Origin: Gyrodactylus bullatarudis
Lineage: Eukaryota; Platyhelminthes; Monogenea; Gyrodactylidea; Gyrodactylidae
Length of the DNA: 64,000 nt
Direction: 5' to 3'
Assembly: GCA_012064415.1 (NCBI GenBank)
Contig: SSNU01000014.1
Location: 61,550 to 125,549, forward strand
Position numbers and translations under genes: made by a program. Below are positions 10,558-23,395 of the stretch, in pieces (the stretch's first letter is position 1; each line of letters opens with the position of its first letter). Below the pieces are notes generated by a model. The model was not told where the DNA came from, made no database searches, and saw nothing but the letters and a program-made list of their open reading frames with translations.

Positions 10558-12613
10558 AATTGATATGAAGTTGGGAATCTATTATTTTTACAGAAATCTT
10601 GATGATTTCATCAAGAATTCGATTTTTTAAAGATTTTTTGGAATCCTACTCATCTTGCCCACTTTGAACATTCAAATAAAAAAATTCTGAAAAATAATTT
10701 TTTCAATGAAAAATATGGCCATTTTTCAAATTTTAAGAACTGAAAATTTCTATTGATTTGAAGGTTGGAAGTTGATCAAAAGAGATTTTTCAAGATCGGG
10801 ATTAGACAAGAAAATCAATTGAATCTTATCTGATGCCTTTTTATCGTTTGAGAGCTGAATCTCAACTTTTTGATAATTTTCACTACTTGAGAATCAATGA
10901 AATTTCGATAATTCAAAATCTCTCGGAAATGGGGTAATTTTCGGTAATTTTACGGTGCTAAATTAAATTTTCCCTCGTTGAAAATGTGGTTCAGAATGAA
11001 TTTTTAGTTCAAACTATTTAAATTTTTATCCAAAATTATTTTCTATTAAAGTGGCAGTGATAGTGTCAAAGTTACATATTTTATCATAAATCTCTCAAAT
11101 TTGATCTTATTACTTTCAAGTATTCATCGAAGATTTATAGATTTCGGACCGAGTGTTTTATGCATCATTCGATTTCTCCTGAAGAGCCCATTCAGATTGT
11201 TATCTAGGCTAGAAATCGATAATTTGCAAAATCTATCTCTAATAAGTATATTTTGATCATCTCATCAAGCCCATTGCGTTGAGTAGGTTTGTTTATCAGA
11301 TCAAAAAGATAATTGAATTTGAATAATACGTGATTTTATATCAGACTTGTTATACCACAATTCGATAGATGATTAATTTGATCGTATTTTACAGAATTTT
11401 TGTTTTTATATCATGTTACAATTTGTAACAAACAATGTTCTTTTCATAAAACTAATCAACAATAGAGAAATACAGAATTTTTTATTTAATGTAATAAAAT
11501 AGCGAAATTCGAAAAATAGAATGTAAATGACGTAAATTCGAATTCAGTATTTTCAATATAATATAAAGCTTCATCATTCAATGAGTAGCATTTTTTACGA
11601 AGTTTAGATGTATTTCATGAGGTTTGGAGGGATGCTTGTTTTTTTCTTAATCCTCTCGATAGCCTAGCTGAAAAAAACAGAGTTTCAAGTTTGATTCTTT
11701 CACCAACTTAATTGATATGAGATTATAAAATAAATTTACTAGGAGGAAATTCCATGAAAATATTTTCTTTCATCAGGGTTTTTAATTTCATTGAAATTAC
11801 TATATACTGGTGTGTAATTAAAAATAAAATTTAGAAAGTGAAAAGATTTATTTTGAAATTAATCAAAATAAATTTTAAATTTCATTCGATCTGAATACAG
11901 GAAAATTTAAGATAAAATTAAAATTTACCTGAATTACAAGACTCTAGGATGGATTTTCTTATAAAAACTAGAATTGGTTGATATGAAGCTGGGAATCTAT
12001 TATTTTTTCATCAAGAATTCGACTTTTTTAAAGATGTTGCCCACTTTTACCAAATGAAGTAAAAAATCCTAAAAATTTTTTTTTTCAAATTTTGATTTGG
12101 CTCCAAAAACCCAATTTTTCGAATTTTGAACCGAAAATTTTTATTGATTCGAAATTTAGAGGTTTATCAAAAGAAGTTTTTCCGGATCAAGATTAGACAA
12201 GAAAGCTAACTAGCACCGTAAAATTACCGAAAATTACCCCATTTCCGAGAGATTTTGAATTATCGAAATTTCATTGATTCTCAAGTAGTGAAAATTATCA
12301 AAAAGTTGAGATTCAGCTCTCAAACGATAAAAAGGCATCAGATAAGATTCAATTGATTTTCTTGTCTAATCCCGATCTTGAAAAATCTCTTTTGATCAAC
12401 TTCCAACCTTCAAATCAATAGAAATTTTCAGTTCTTAAAATTTGAAAAATGGCCATATTTTTCATTGAAAAAATTATTTTTCAGAATTTTTTTATTTGAA
12501 TGTTCAAAGTGGGCAAGATGAGTAGGATTCCAAAAAATCTTTAAAAAATCGAATTCTTGATGAAATCATCAAGATTTCTGTAAAAATAATAGATTCCCAA
12601 CTTCATATCAATT
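10558..12613. repeat. Identical 403-bp inverted arms around a 1250-bp spacer (family A ends)
   Basis: 10558-10960 and 12211-12613 are reverse complements. I compared them block by block and saw no mismatch. Outer ends read AATTGATATGAAG, the family A terminus. The spacer carries another partial family A copy (about 11970-12207) and a segment at 10975-11240 related to 25565-26200. Identity of the arms points to a recent event or an assembly fold-back. Confidence 0.85.
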
Positions 12614-12999
12614 ATTAGATTAAAAAAGTAATCATGAAGAAATACTTCAAGATAGCTTTTATAGCTTGTCCAGAAAGTATTTTCTAAATACAATGTAGAA
12701 GTTAAATATTCTACAATGGAAAATACTATAGTTTGATAAATCTTGATTTTATTAACTCCTTAAAAATTCATATTTTCTATCATCATCAGAATTGAATAAT
12801 TATTCAATTAAATATTATAATATTCAATGAATATTGATTAATCAAATACATGGACATGATATTTTCCTGATTATACACGAAAAAATTCCCATCTTTCCAT
12901 ACATTGAACATAACAATATGATATTTTAAATATCATATCTAATTTATAATTTTTTAGATTTTAAGATTAAAAATCACAACTGAATAATAAAGTTTTAAT

Positions 13000-14180
13000 T
13001 TATTATGATTTCAAGAATATCGACCCTTGATTATTTAGACATTTGGAAGGTTTTTGTATTCAAAATCTTTCTAACTGGCCAGCAATAACTGTAATAACTT
13101 ATCAAATATTTTTGGTTTCTGAGAAAACTTTATTCCCTTCATATGTCCGTTTACAATGATAAATTTTACAATTTATTTTTCGTTTCTTGTAAGCTTTAGT
13201 AAGTATTCTAAAATTCCAAAGTTTTATGAATTACCTGATCACCACTAGTTTTCTTGTCTGCTGACATAACTGAATCTATAGATTGAGCACATGCTCTCTC
13301 TTACCTAAATTCTCTCCTCCAAATTTCATATACAAAATTCATTTAAAAATAACAATAATGGATCGTTTATTTCCACATAAATTCAACGATGTGTGTAATA
13401 TGATAATAACTCAAGGCTATATATCATCATAAAAATCATTCTATCATATTCTATTAGCCAATACTCATGCACAAATCTATTTGAGTATTCCTCATTTCAC
13501 AATGCTGAGTAAGTATTTTTACTAAATTTGAATTTATCTGTGTTAATACCTCATAATGCTATTGTAGCTATTTTTTAATTTAAGCTTAAAATCTCTGGCT
13601 GGAGACGATATCTAACCTTAAACTGAAAAAGTAAATTTAAATCAACATTTGGCAATTATAAAACATTGAGTTTAAATCGATCAAGATTTATAATTTTTTG
13701 ACGAAAAAAAATTCTTTTAAATTCATTGTTTCTGGTTGATTCAGCTGGAATTAATTAATTTTAATTTTCAAACTATGGAAAAATTTCTACAAATGGCTAA
13801 TTTCAACCCATTGGGGAAATTCTATTTTGCTATTGAACCTCTTCCCAGATAGGATGTATAAAAGTAATTCATCTCGACAGCCATCATTTGTGTAATTCTC
13901 TATAATTGTAAATTTTCAGCATACTCTCTTCTTTTGAGAGCCTTTATTGAATTAAAAAGTAAACTTTTTCTATCTTCACCGCCCTCCACTAGTGTCACCA
14001 TAATTAAAATTTGGGAATTATTATTATTTTTGATAACATCTCTTTTTAATCAAGTTTATCTTTATTTATAATCAATAAATTTTTCATTTGTAAATAAAAA
14101 TTGATAGGCGTTTTCCAAATTAAAAGAAAAATAATTGTTAAATTGAAACCAGAATAACTGGGTTAATATCAATTAAAACA
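13000..14180. other. No gene seen
   Basis: AT-rich, without coding signal. A TATAAAAG box sits near 13857 ahead of the retrotransposon at 14.2 kb, but I cannot tie it to a transcript. Confidence 0.4.
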
Positions 14181-14188
14181 AAAGCTAT

Positions 14189-15001
14189 TTGTACATATAT
14201 TCTTCACGAAAGCAACACCTACATGACGAACGCAAAAAAGGCAGACCATCGAAAAGTACATCATTGAACTGCAACCAAGTACTCATGAATGAAATAAAAC
14301 AATTAAAAGAAATGAATGCTCTTCTTCAAGAAAAAATTAGAAAATTAGAAGAAAATGCTATTGATAAAGAACTAATAACCGAATTCTCTATTTTGAATGA
14401 CCGTACTAAATTACGCAATCTTCCCGTCAACAAATTAATTGAACTCGATAGAAAGTTTTTCCTTGTATCTAATGAAATTGAACAAAGACAGAATAAATCT
14501 AAAAATTTCATAATATACAATCAAAAAGATGATGGAAATGATAATAAAGAGAACCTACTACAGCTCACGAAATACAACAAAAAATTGACCCAAAATCCTC
14601 GAATAAACGTATATCGGTTGGGGAAATTCTCCGGTAAAAACAGACCAATTAAAGTGGTCACTGATAAAAGAATTCATAAAAACTTCTTCATCAACAAAAA
14701 TGACTTAACAAAATCAATGAATATCAGGATTAGTCGAGACAAAACAATACTACAACAAACGATTGCAGCAGTTACTGATGGAAGAAGATTACTAATCAAC
14801 ACACAAAATCAAATATCATCTCTAACATCAATGACTTATGCTCGTATTGAGAAGAACCTAAAGAATGAAATTAAACAAAGACCCAAAATTGGTTACCAAC
14901 AATTGAACAAATACTTTAAATTCTCCAATGAAAACGTTCATAGTATCAAAGAAAACCCTGACACCATCCAAGAAAAGTGCATCACCCCAGTTCAACCCTA
15001 A
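14189..15001 (+). CDS. ORF1-like protein of the non-LTR element (intact frame, 270 aa)
   Basis: Basic protein of 270 aa. A likely coiled coil (NEIKQLKEMNALLQEKIRKL, about residues 35-54) is followed by GKNRPIKVVTDKR (about 149-161) and SRDKTILQQTIAAV (about 182-195). The latter two match the recurring GKNRPIKV / SKDKT pattern of ORF1 or ORF2-leader proteins in arthropod non-LTR elements, thought to bind the element RNA. No stop or frameshift interrupts it, which is odd beside a heavily deleted ORF2. The start shown is the first possible one; the ATG at 14288 (MNEIKQ) is an alternative. It overlaps the next frame by about 70 nt. Confidence 0.6.
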   Translation: MYIYSSRKQHLHDERKKGRPSKSTSLNCNQVLMNEIKQLKEMNALLQEKIRKLEENAIDKELITEFSILNDRTKLRNLPVNKLIELDRKFFLVSNEIEQRQNKSKNFIIYNQKDDGNDNKENLLQLTKYNKKLTQNPRINVYRLGKFSGKNRPIKVVTDKRIHKNFFINKNDLTKSMNIRISRDKTILQQTIAAVTDGRRLLINTQNQISSLTSMTYARIEKNLKNEIKQRPKIGYQQLNKYFKFSNENVHSIKENPDTIQEKCITPVQP

Positions 15002-15820
15002 CAATTTTAGACACAACCCAAGTTGCGGAGATGAGATTAATTACAATTTTATGTCATATACTCAATTCTTCAATATGCTTTCAAAACTTAAATTCAAGAA
15101 TCGACGAGACATCTACAATATTAGCATAAATATATTGCTCAATGGTCACTGCACATTCCTAAATAACATATATAATCTATTTAAAAAATCCTTTGATGAA
15201 AATTTTATTCCAAAAGATTTCCTTGCAACAAAAGTTATTCCTCTTCCTAAAAAAGACTCAAATGAATTCAGACCTATCTCGTTACAGTCAACACTCATGA
15301 GAATCATTGATTCCTTCCTGTTTATTCAAATAATACTTATTCATGGAAACTTGATTTTGTTGATCACTATAAAGAAATTATTAAAAAATTCATTGGCCGG
15401 CTCATCCACATCCACAAATGCATCAAAATCGACAGCATGAAACTACTTTTATTCAAAGTTTATGCTAGACCAGTAATTGAATACTGTTCTGCAATCTGGA
15501 ACCCTGAATGTGACAAATGGTCTAAAAAAATACAAACTGCATGCAACAGATTTACGCGCCTTTTGTCATCAACATACCAAACTGAAATGAAATCCACGAA
15601 GAACTCCTTGTGGATAAGAAGAGAACTCAAAACAATTACCCTAATCAAACTCTCACCCCTGGCTAACTCCAATCGTCAAGGCCTACGCTCCAATGTTCCT
15701 GAATATGGCAATCTAAAAAAGCTATCAATTTTCAAAAAAGCCAAAAACATATTTAAAAAACTTAATCATAAGATGAAAACTCTTGATAATGATGAATTTA
15801 AAAAACTTTATAATTTATAA
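14928..15820 (+). pseudogene. Deleted ORF2 / reverse transcriptase of the non-LTR element
   Basis: First part (14928-15440): ATKVIPLPKKDSNEFRPISL, the fingers motif of non-LTR reverse transcriptases. It then jumps directly to the thumb/connection part (15437-15820): KVYARPVIEYCSAIWNPECD and SNRQGLRSNVPEYGNLKKL. The catalytic FADD block and the AP endonuclease are absent, so this copy cannot transpose alone. Confidence 0.75.
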
Positions 15821-16365
15821 ATTTCCACAAAACTGAAGAATCTATTTAATGTTTATATAGATAACACATGTATTGTTTAATAAATATTATTATTAAAAGA
15901 CTCTTTCTCTAGAATTAAATATCTGAATGCTGCCCACTTTGCTAGAAACAGTGATAGATGGAAATAATTATTATAATTTAACCCTTAATCTTAGAAAAGA
16001 TGCATAAATTGTATACGCTAAATGTAAAAAACAAGCCATAAAGTTTTCAATATAAGATTAGTTAAATTTTCTAAGGTTGATAGATTCAGTGGATAAATTT
16101 GGAAGAAATTTAATTAAATTTATTGTATAATCCCTCTTTTGATATCTAAGCCAACTGTCATTGTAAAAAAATTACAATTTTATTTAAAACTGTCCCAAAT
16201 TAATCAAAGTAAAAGGACTGAACTCAATTTGTAATTTTTTTCTCGGGATGACATTTTCCTCTTTCATATTATCATTGAAAGTAAATAATAGTTTTATGCG
16301 GAAAAGTTTTTGTCAAGACAGGCATCGAGTTGGAGTTAGTAATAAAACGAAAGACCTCGTTGACC

Positions 16366-17014
16366 GAATAAAGCTAACTGAAGCGGTAATTTTTATTGAA
16401 TTCTAAGTAAGTAGTTGGTCAACTTCTCAAGATCAAAATCAGATAAAGAACTTTTGAAAGACTAGCCATATTCTTTTACAAATTTTCAAGTAGTAAATGG
16501 AAAAAAGTAGTATTCAAAAAATGGGGTGATTCCAAAATAAGCTAATTTGATTTTCTTGTCTCATCTTGTTCGTTAAGAATTTCATTTGAGCAAAAACAAA
16601 TTTGTCGTCAACTTGAAATCTAATTTTTTTCTCAAAAATAAAAGTAGGTCTTACAACCTGGATCATATTCGAGTTTTTGATGAATAAAAAGAGATATTTT
16701 AGGCTTCATATCAACCTAATTTAAGTGTAAACTTGATTGACATGAAGATGACAATTTCCTTTTTTACAAAAAAACTCCGGAAAGTCAGGAAGAAATTTAT
16801 TTTTCGAATTCCATGATAAAATGAGCCAATAAGTTGTGGAAAATAAAAAAAATTTCTGAAAAAATTCAATCTGACCAAAATTAGACAGTTTTTGGAATTT
16901 TGAAAATTTACCAAATTTCCACTATTTTAACTTTATCTTTATCGATTCCAAAGATTTGTAGCAGGTAAATACAGGTATTCGAGGAAATTGTCATCTTCAT
17001 GTCAACTAGCTTTA
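16366..17014. repeat. Two adjacent family A fold-back elements
   Basis: A partial copy lies at about 16366-16722 (AAAGCTAACTGAAG ... CTTCATATCAACCTAATTTA). It is followed by a complete short one at 16729-17014: left end ACTTGATTGACATGAAGATG, right end CATCTTCATGTCAACTAG. Open frames inside are not gene-like. Confidence 0.65.
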
Positions 17015-17786
17015 TATTAACAATGATAATCTATCAGATTAAATCTTGGTTTTAAAACCATGATAGGTACAATTGAAGAAAGATATATCCAGATTTATTA
17101 AAAATGATTCAATATATTACTTTGGTAATAAATAACTCAACTAGGAGTTGATCATACTCCTGACATATTGAGCTAACTAACTGGAGAGCTTGTATCTCGG
17201 ATTATGTAAATTTATGACAATTTTTACATAGTTATTACTCAACTAAGAGAGCATTCAACATTATCATCATCGTTTGAGAGTAGATATTGTACCATATTGA
17301 TGGGAAAAATTGATGAACATTAAAAAAACAGCAGAAGTAATGATTAGAAAAAGCATTTTCCCTAGTAGCCAACCAATGCTAGACGTTAAATTCAACAGAA
17401 TCAGGGAAGGACTTAGCACTCAAATTTGAACACTATGGATAGAATAGGGATGAATTATTTTTTTCTCTGTCTCGCTCTGTCATTTCTGAGTACATTTTCT
17501 ATATTGGGATTAATAAATCTTACCAGGAAGTAAAATAAATGTGTCAGGAAAAAAAGGAGATTTGGTCAATACAAATGAATACTTTGTAGCAGTTTTGGAT
17601 CATATTATCCATTTTAGCTTGAGATATTGTGCTATGCTTCTTCGTTGACTTTTTCAAATAATTCAGACTCTAATTGATGTTTCAAAATTAGTGAATTTAT
17701 TTAAAAATTGTATTTAACTAAACATAAATCCTATTTTTTCTATAATTTTACTTCCATCCAGTTAAATAGAGAATTGATTATAAAAT

Positions 17787-18019
17787 AAGACCTTAATTTA
17801 CACGAGCTATGACTGATCAAAGATCGTCTTTCTAAAAACTAACATCTGAAATACTTACATTATGATCAATATTATAATATTCATGAATACGTCATGGGTA
17901 TTAAATTAGCCAATCAGAGAAAAGCTTGAATAGACCACGTTAGTTTTTCAGTTTAATAGTATCTTATGTCTGTGGAAAGACGATCTTTAGTCAGTCATAA
18001 CTCGTGTGAATAAAAGTCT
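17787..18019. repeat. MITE-like fold-back element
   Basis: Inverted arms of about 45-60 bp: ACACGAGCTATGACTGATCA near 17800 against the complement of the segment ending 18019, including AAAGATCGTCTTTC on both sides and AAAAACTAAC further in. There is no coding capacity and the arms are unlike family A. Confidence 0.65.
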
Positions 18020-18784
18020 CATACGACACCATTCATTTTCAAGGTATTTTAATAACCAAGCTGAGTCATTTGGATTTATCGGAAATTCTCGGAAGGTGGT
18101 ATGGTGTTTTAGATTTCTTTGAATTGATACATTTCAAAATTAGAATTGAATTTTTTTGTATTTTCTTGATCTTCTTATTAATTTGAACTTTTGTTTTTGC
18201 CAACGGTTTAATTAATTTGTTGTTTAAAATTAAAGCATCAATTTTTTGATTTTAAAGGAAGCTTAGCCTATAACTTGGTTCGGAATCAGCGCACAAATTT
18301 TTTCCCATTTACATTGATTTTCAAATTTTCATGGACCATTCGCATGTATTTGGATGAAAGCTATGTATATTTAACAAAACATAAATCCTAGTGTTTTAAT
18401 ATCATCCAGTTAAATAGAAATTGAGACCTATATAGTTTTTAAATTATACAAATTAGAATGATTATTTTTCAAATATCAAAATTCAATTTTACTACTCAGT
18501 AGTTTCAGTTAAAGACGAAGAAAATTCTGTCAGGATAAATCATCTGACAAAAACTATTTCCCATTCTTCTTTCATAATACTTAACTTGATCCCTTTTTCC
18601 TGTGTTTGTGAAATTCAAAATTTTGATTAAAATCGGAAGAATACTACTATCATTCAATAGAAACAAGACTTTTACAGAGTCAATATTTTGAGAGATGGAA
18701 GAGAGGAAGTATAATTTCAATTCTAATAGTTACATTTGAAGCATTGATGATAGCTCAATGATTGCCAACGCTAGAGGGGGCCAG

Positions 18785-18800
18785 CTCTCTCTCTCTCTCT
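18785..18800. repeat. (CT)n microsatellite
   Basis: Eight uninterrupted CT units. No coding or regulatory context is visible. Confidence 0.9.
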
Positions 18801-19247
18801 AAGAGATTTTAATCTATGCCTCATAACATGAAGAATAGAGGAATTTGTATTTTGTTTATCAATATGATAATTTTACTCAGATATCATTTTCAAATGTCCT
18901 ATAAGGAATCCATAATGAGAACTTTTATTTTATTCATGCAATAACTGCATCCCATGAATTAAACTAGTTTCTAGGTTTAATAGGAAGATTCTATAGAGAG
19001 AATTTTTAAGTATTTTGAGAAAACTATGAAACAATTTTAGCATGAATTCTTTTAATTCGAATCGGCGATTCGAAATTCCTTCTTTCATCATACCAGATAA
19101 AAAGAAACTATCAATTGAATTATAATTTTTTTCTATTCGTTTAATTGTAATCTGATAATTTCAATAAAGCCCTAAACGATATGATCAGAAAGGATAGCTC
19201 AAAATTTCTTCTTCTATTTTATTGTGTCTTGAAAATAATTTCTCGTC

Positions 19248-19897
19248 TATAATAAAATTTAGTAAAACTTAGGTCAATATTAGAATTCTCAGCCATGGTC
19301 ATCCAAAAGTTTCGAAGGTGATTGTCTTCAGTGGTACGACAAGTTTATCAAAAACAATATACTATTTATACATATAATACATTCTTTCATGGTCTCATGC
19401 CTATCGGTTTCGTCCAATCAGTATTGATAGTCGGTAAAGAATAGAGTTATAATTTTTCATCAGATTTAATATAACTTTCTTCTTTTGCTCAATGTTCACT
19501 TCACCAACATTTCCATTAAAAGCCAATTTCTAGAGCTTGATTAATTAACCTCTTTCTAAAGTTTATTTGTACACTAAGAATTTTAACCTCCTCAAAATTG
19601 ATTTTATGCCCATTATTGTTCAAAAAACATGCGATTTATTATCATTTCACAAATTATAACTCTATTCTTTTCCGACTATCAATACTTTATTATCAGACTC
19701 TTGTATTATTCTATTCTCTAATCTGAGTAGACAAAACCGATAGGCATGAGACCATGAAAGAATATAAATAGTATTTTGTTTTTGATAAACTTGTCGTACA
19801 ACTGAAGAAGGCGTATGAAGACAATCACCTTCGAAACTTTTGGATGACCATGGCTGAGAATTCTAATATTGATCTAACTTTTAATAAATTTTATTAT
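19248..19897. repeat. Fold-back element, 650 bp, long inverted ends
   Basis: The left arm (19248 to about 19450) and right arm (about 19660 to 19897) are reverse complements with small indels. Shared blocks include CAGCCATGGTCATCCAAAAG and GGTCTCATGCC. There is no transposase; probably a non-autonomous DNA transposon. Confidence 0.75.
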
Positions 19898-20949
19898 AAA
19901 ACTAATTTTAGATCATTTTTCACTGATTCGGAAATTTCTCGTTTAATACTCTGGAAACTGTAGATAAGTTAAAATGATCAACTGAGCATTGTGAATTTTT
20001 TAAATGGGAATCACTTCATAATGGGAATCAAAGAAATTTCAAAAACAATGAATTCATATTTACAACTAACTTTATGCCATTTTCACCCTGTTGGGTTTTA
20101 TTTTCATATATTTTTAATGTAAGTAGAGCGGTCTTTTAATTGATGATAAAACTTCAATTGTTGAGTATACTTTTTCTAATGACCATTGTAAAATGATACA
20201 TATTTTCATTAGTTGCAAGGAAAAATAAACAGGAAATTTCATCGGTAACTATGACAGAATGATGGAAGAATAGCTGGGGTTTCTTTTTCTATTATTTCAC
20301 AATTCAATTTTCTAAAATATCATAGTTTCCACGTTCGAATTAGGCAATAGATTTCTTTCCAAGTTTTATTACAGGAGCATGCAAAAAAGTCAAGATTTGA
20401 TTAACTTTTGAGGGTAGGTTTGAAAGTAATAAATCCCAAATGAAAAAATTGCAGATTTTGAAGAATTTCAGTTTTTCAGATTTGTAAAATTTGCTACTTT
20501 TTCCCATAGCTCACAAAAGTTTTAAAAAAAATTCATGTACAAAGTTCGACCACTTTGAGCTACGCACAGTATTTTCGAAATATCGTTCATAGCACAAAAC
20601 TTTAACTAAGTTTTTCCGGCCTCTATTGATGGAGCAATGAACTTTCTTTAGGCCACGCTATTCAAAAATGACTGAATATACAACATTTGAAATTTTACTA
20701 AGAGACTTGAGAAACTAGTGAAGAACTTGGTTAGATCAGATTTTGAAGCAAAAATCATCCGCCAGCAAATCATCTCTTAGGCATTCTAATAAACTACTGC
20801 AAAATATGAGATATTCTTTTGAACCTTGATCCAGAAGAAATAGAATTACATCGATTAGGTTTATCTATCATACAGGACTTAGCTGATAGGAGTTAATATT
20901 ACTGTCTTTTCTAATGAATAGTGGAGCACCTATACTTACAAAGGTTACT

Positions 20950-21379
20950 AGAATTATTTCGTTCTAGGTGCTTAGGTAATATATCCCACAGGAACGTCTT
21001 ATTTGGTAATGGATTAGCCAATGTCGCTGAATGTTACAGCTTACTAATGGATCCCACCGAGTCTGGTACGCCAGACCATATAGAAATAATCCGATTTGCA
21101 TGGGATTTTGGACGAGTGGATTGAGCATTGCGAGAGGTCCTAAGTTTTAAATCCTAGGTTGTGGCATACTGACGAGTCCAAAAAGAGGACGAAACGCGCG
21201 TATATGTTGACCATATATGTATACTTAGATTATTTCTAAATGCTATGTGAGTTTCTTTCGTACCAGTCTCGGTGGGATACACTAGTAAGCTGTAACATTC
21301 AGCGACATGGGCTAATCCATTACAAAATAAGACGCTCCTGTGGGGTATATTACCTAAGCACCTAGAACGGAATAATTCT
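20950..21379. repeat. 121-bp inverted repeat enclosing a hammerhead ribozyme
   Basis: Arms 20950-21070 and 21259-21379 are near-complementary (inner edge CTGGTACG / CGTACCAG, outer edge AGAATTATTTCG / CGGAATAATTCT). The 188-nt loop holds the ribozyme. A related fragment (ATTACCTAAGCCCCTAGAACG) occurs near 26030. Penelope-like elements carry hammerheads in terminal repeats that can be inverted, so this is probably a Penelope-like terminal-repeat remnant or a retrozyme-like element. Confidence 0.8.
21155..21215 (+). ncRNA. Hammerhead ribozyme, type I with minimal stem III
   Basis: Self-cleaving RNA motif. Core CUGACGA at 21169-21175 and GAAA at 21191-21194. Stem II is GUCC (21176-21179) paired with GGAC (21187-21190), with a 7-nt loop. 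Stem III is A-C-G with C-G-U closed by two bases (21194-21201). The cleavage triplet GUA ends at 21202. Stem I pairs GCAUA (21164-21168) with UAUGU (21203-21207). Every conserved core base is present. The very short stem III is typical of hammerheads in Penelope-like retroelements and retrozymes. Confidence 0.87.
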
Positions 21380-21419
21380 ATTAAGGTCTTTTCCTAACTG
21401 CTAGTAAATAGATTTTTTG

Positions 21420-22930
21420 TTTCCAATTTGGAAGGATTGGAAATTTTAAAAGATATTTATTGGTATTGAATTTGTTCTCATTGTTGAGTACAAGACTTTT
21501 CAAAGAGAAAAAATAGATCTAGAGTCTAGATTCTAGAGATACTCTTACAGAAAAATATTAGAACAGAGTAGAAAATGAAAACTTTTCTCTTAATATTGTA
21601 AAAGAACAATATTAATAGAAGTAAGTAAATAAGAAAGTAAACTTATCAGAGGGTGGATAGCAAGATCAAAATTCAGATAACATTTACCAACTGGAGTCAA
21701 ACTTACTTTTGCTTAATCTCTTTTGAGAATTGATCAAAATTCAATATTTTTTCCAGTTAAGTGATGAGTATTTAAAAGAACCATTTCGTGATCTTGTACA
21801 GAAATCAGTTTTTTAAAGAGGAATTAATTTTCTAAACTACAGCTATTCCCGGTGAATTTGGAAATTTCCGACAAAAATCTCATCAAGGTTTTGAAATCTT
21901 CTCAAGAAATATTCTGAAACCTTTAATAGTTTTATCAATTTTAGTTTTAATAATATGTTTACAAGAATAACACGGGGGGATATACCGATAATTTTTTCAG
22001 GGTTTGTGCAAAATTTTCCATAGATTCCAAAAATCTAATTTTATAAAAATTTATCGAAAAAAAATTAAAAATTTCCCAAAAAACTGAAATTCGCAAAAAA
22101 CCCAAATTAGATCTCGTATTTCTTCAAATTACTTGTCTAAAACGCAATTACACAATTAAACAAATTAGCTCATTAAAAAGAACGGAAAATTATGCGTCTA
22201 ATGATGTATATTTCAATATGACGCGAAAAAAATCTTCTTCTTAAAACCAGACGTTAAACTTTGAGTAGCTGTAAAAACTCACGAAAATTGTCATATATTT
22301 CGGGTTTAAAAGCTCGCTAGAGCTCATATTTTCCATACATCTTAGAGTGTTAAAACTCTATTCTATGCAAAATTTTGTGTTTTTTCTAATGGTCATATTT
22401 TTATTTCGATATCTTGTGAAATTCAAATAGATATGCACGGTTTAAGTCAATGGATCCATTCAAGAAATTAAATCAACCGATCAGAATCAAGCATTTTAAT
22501 CTTCATAAAAATTCATTTTCGAATCTATTGTATAAGAAATAGCTATGAATCTATTCTTGACCTTAAATTGACCAATCATATTGAGGATTTATCTATTAGT
22601 CATAATTTAGAATCATTCTTATTGGTTTGTAACCTTCAAAATTGACTGGAATCACATGACGTGATTATAATCATTTGAAAGTTGATAAATTTGAGAATTG
22701 ATAAATGTAAAATTGATGTTTGAACATTCATCTAAATTCAACTATGATGATTTAGTTTATTTTGCATGAAAATTATCAGATCATTACACAAAGATTAGCT
22801 CAAAGTTATTCCAAAATACTCCTAATGATTTATTAAGAATGATAAATTTAGTCATGGAAGCTATTAATCGTTTACTTAATAGCTCTTGAATAATTTAATG
22901 TAGATTATACATTGTCATTGAATTAAAAGC
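21420..22930. other. No gene or clear repeat seen
   Basis: AT-rich, without a protein-like frame. Inverted or tandem structure was looked for and not found. Confidence 0.4.
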
Positions 22931-23152
22931 CTTGAGCTTAATTCAAGATCCAATTTCCCATTATGTTTAGTATCGGATGAAAAGTGATCTCGATTAAAAA
23001 CAAAACGTTGAATTTCAAGCTTCTCGTTGAAAGTAAATTTCGATTTATCATATATCGGGCTGTATTAGAATTTGGAAATAATAACCATACATTAGAGTAT
23101 TGCTCAACCGAAATTGTTGGGAAAAATCGAACAATCCTAATGTTACAATACA

Positions 23153-23395
23153 AAGATGGGAATTTATGATCTTTACAAAATTCTCAATTTCAAATCTCAA
23201 AATATCGCTAAATTCCCATATTTTTGAACTTGAGTTGGTGAATTTTGATCCTTTTACCTACTCCCTGAAAAAATTATTTCTAAAGTTTTATGGTCATATT
23301 TGGTTTACTTTTCTTATAGTGATCCTTAAAATTTACTTTTGATCACTCTCACATTTTGAAATCAGCAAAATTATGGGAATTTAGCGATACTTCTT
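23153..23395. repeat. Family A element, degraded
   Basis: Contains AAGATGGGAATTTAT and the internal inverted pair of the family (CACTCTCACATTTTGAAATC and GGGAATTTAGCGATACTTC). The outer ends are eroded. Confidence 0.5.

Larger units (their letters stand above)
14189..15899 (+). mobile_element. Non-LTR retrotransposon, internally deleted copy
   Basis: Order: an ORF1-like protein, a reverse transcriptase N-terminal piece, a deletion that removes the endonuclease and RT palm, and the RT C-terminus. It ends with a short 3' UTR closing in TGTATTGTTTAATAAA and an (ATT)n tail. A second copy of the same 3' end occurs at 37.1-38.2 kb. The shared 3' end and the A/T-repeat tail fit a CR1/jockey-like non-LTR element; the exact clade cannot be fixed by eye. 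Confidence 0.8.

Noticed and set aside
13857..13900. TATAAAAG promoter-like box (and TATATAAAG near 32957)
   Set aside because: TATA-like words are expected by chance in such AT-rich DNA, and no downstream first exon could be supported.
20921..21124. 67-aa open frame (MEHLYLQRLLELFRSRCLG...)
   Set aside because: It lies inside one arm and loop of the inverted repeat with the hammerhead, so the repeat explains it and it has no family motif.
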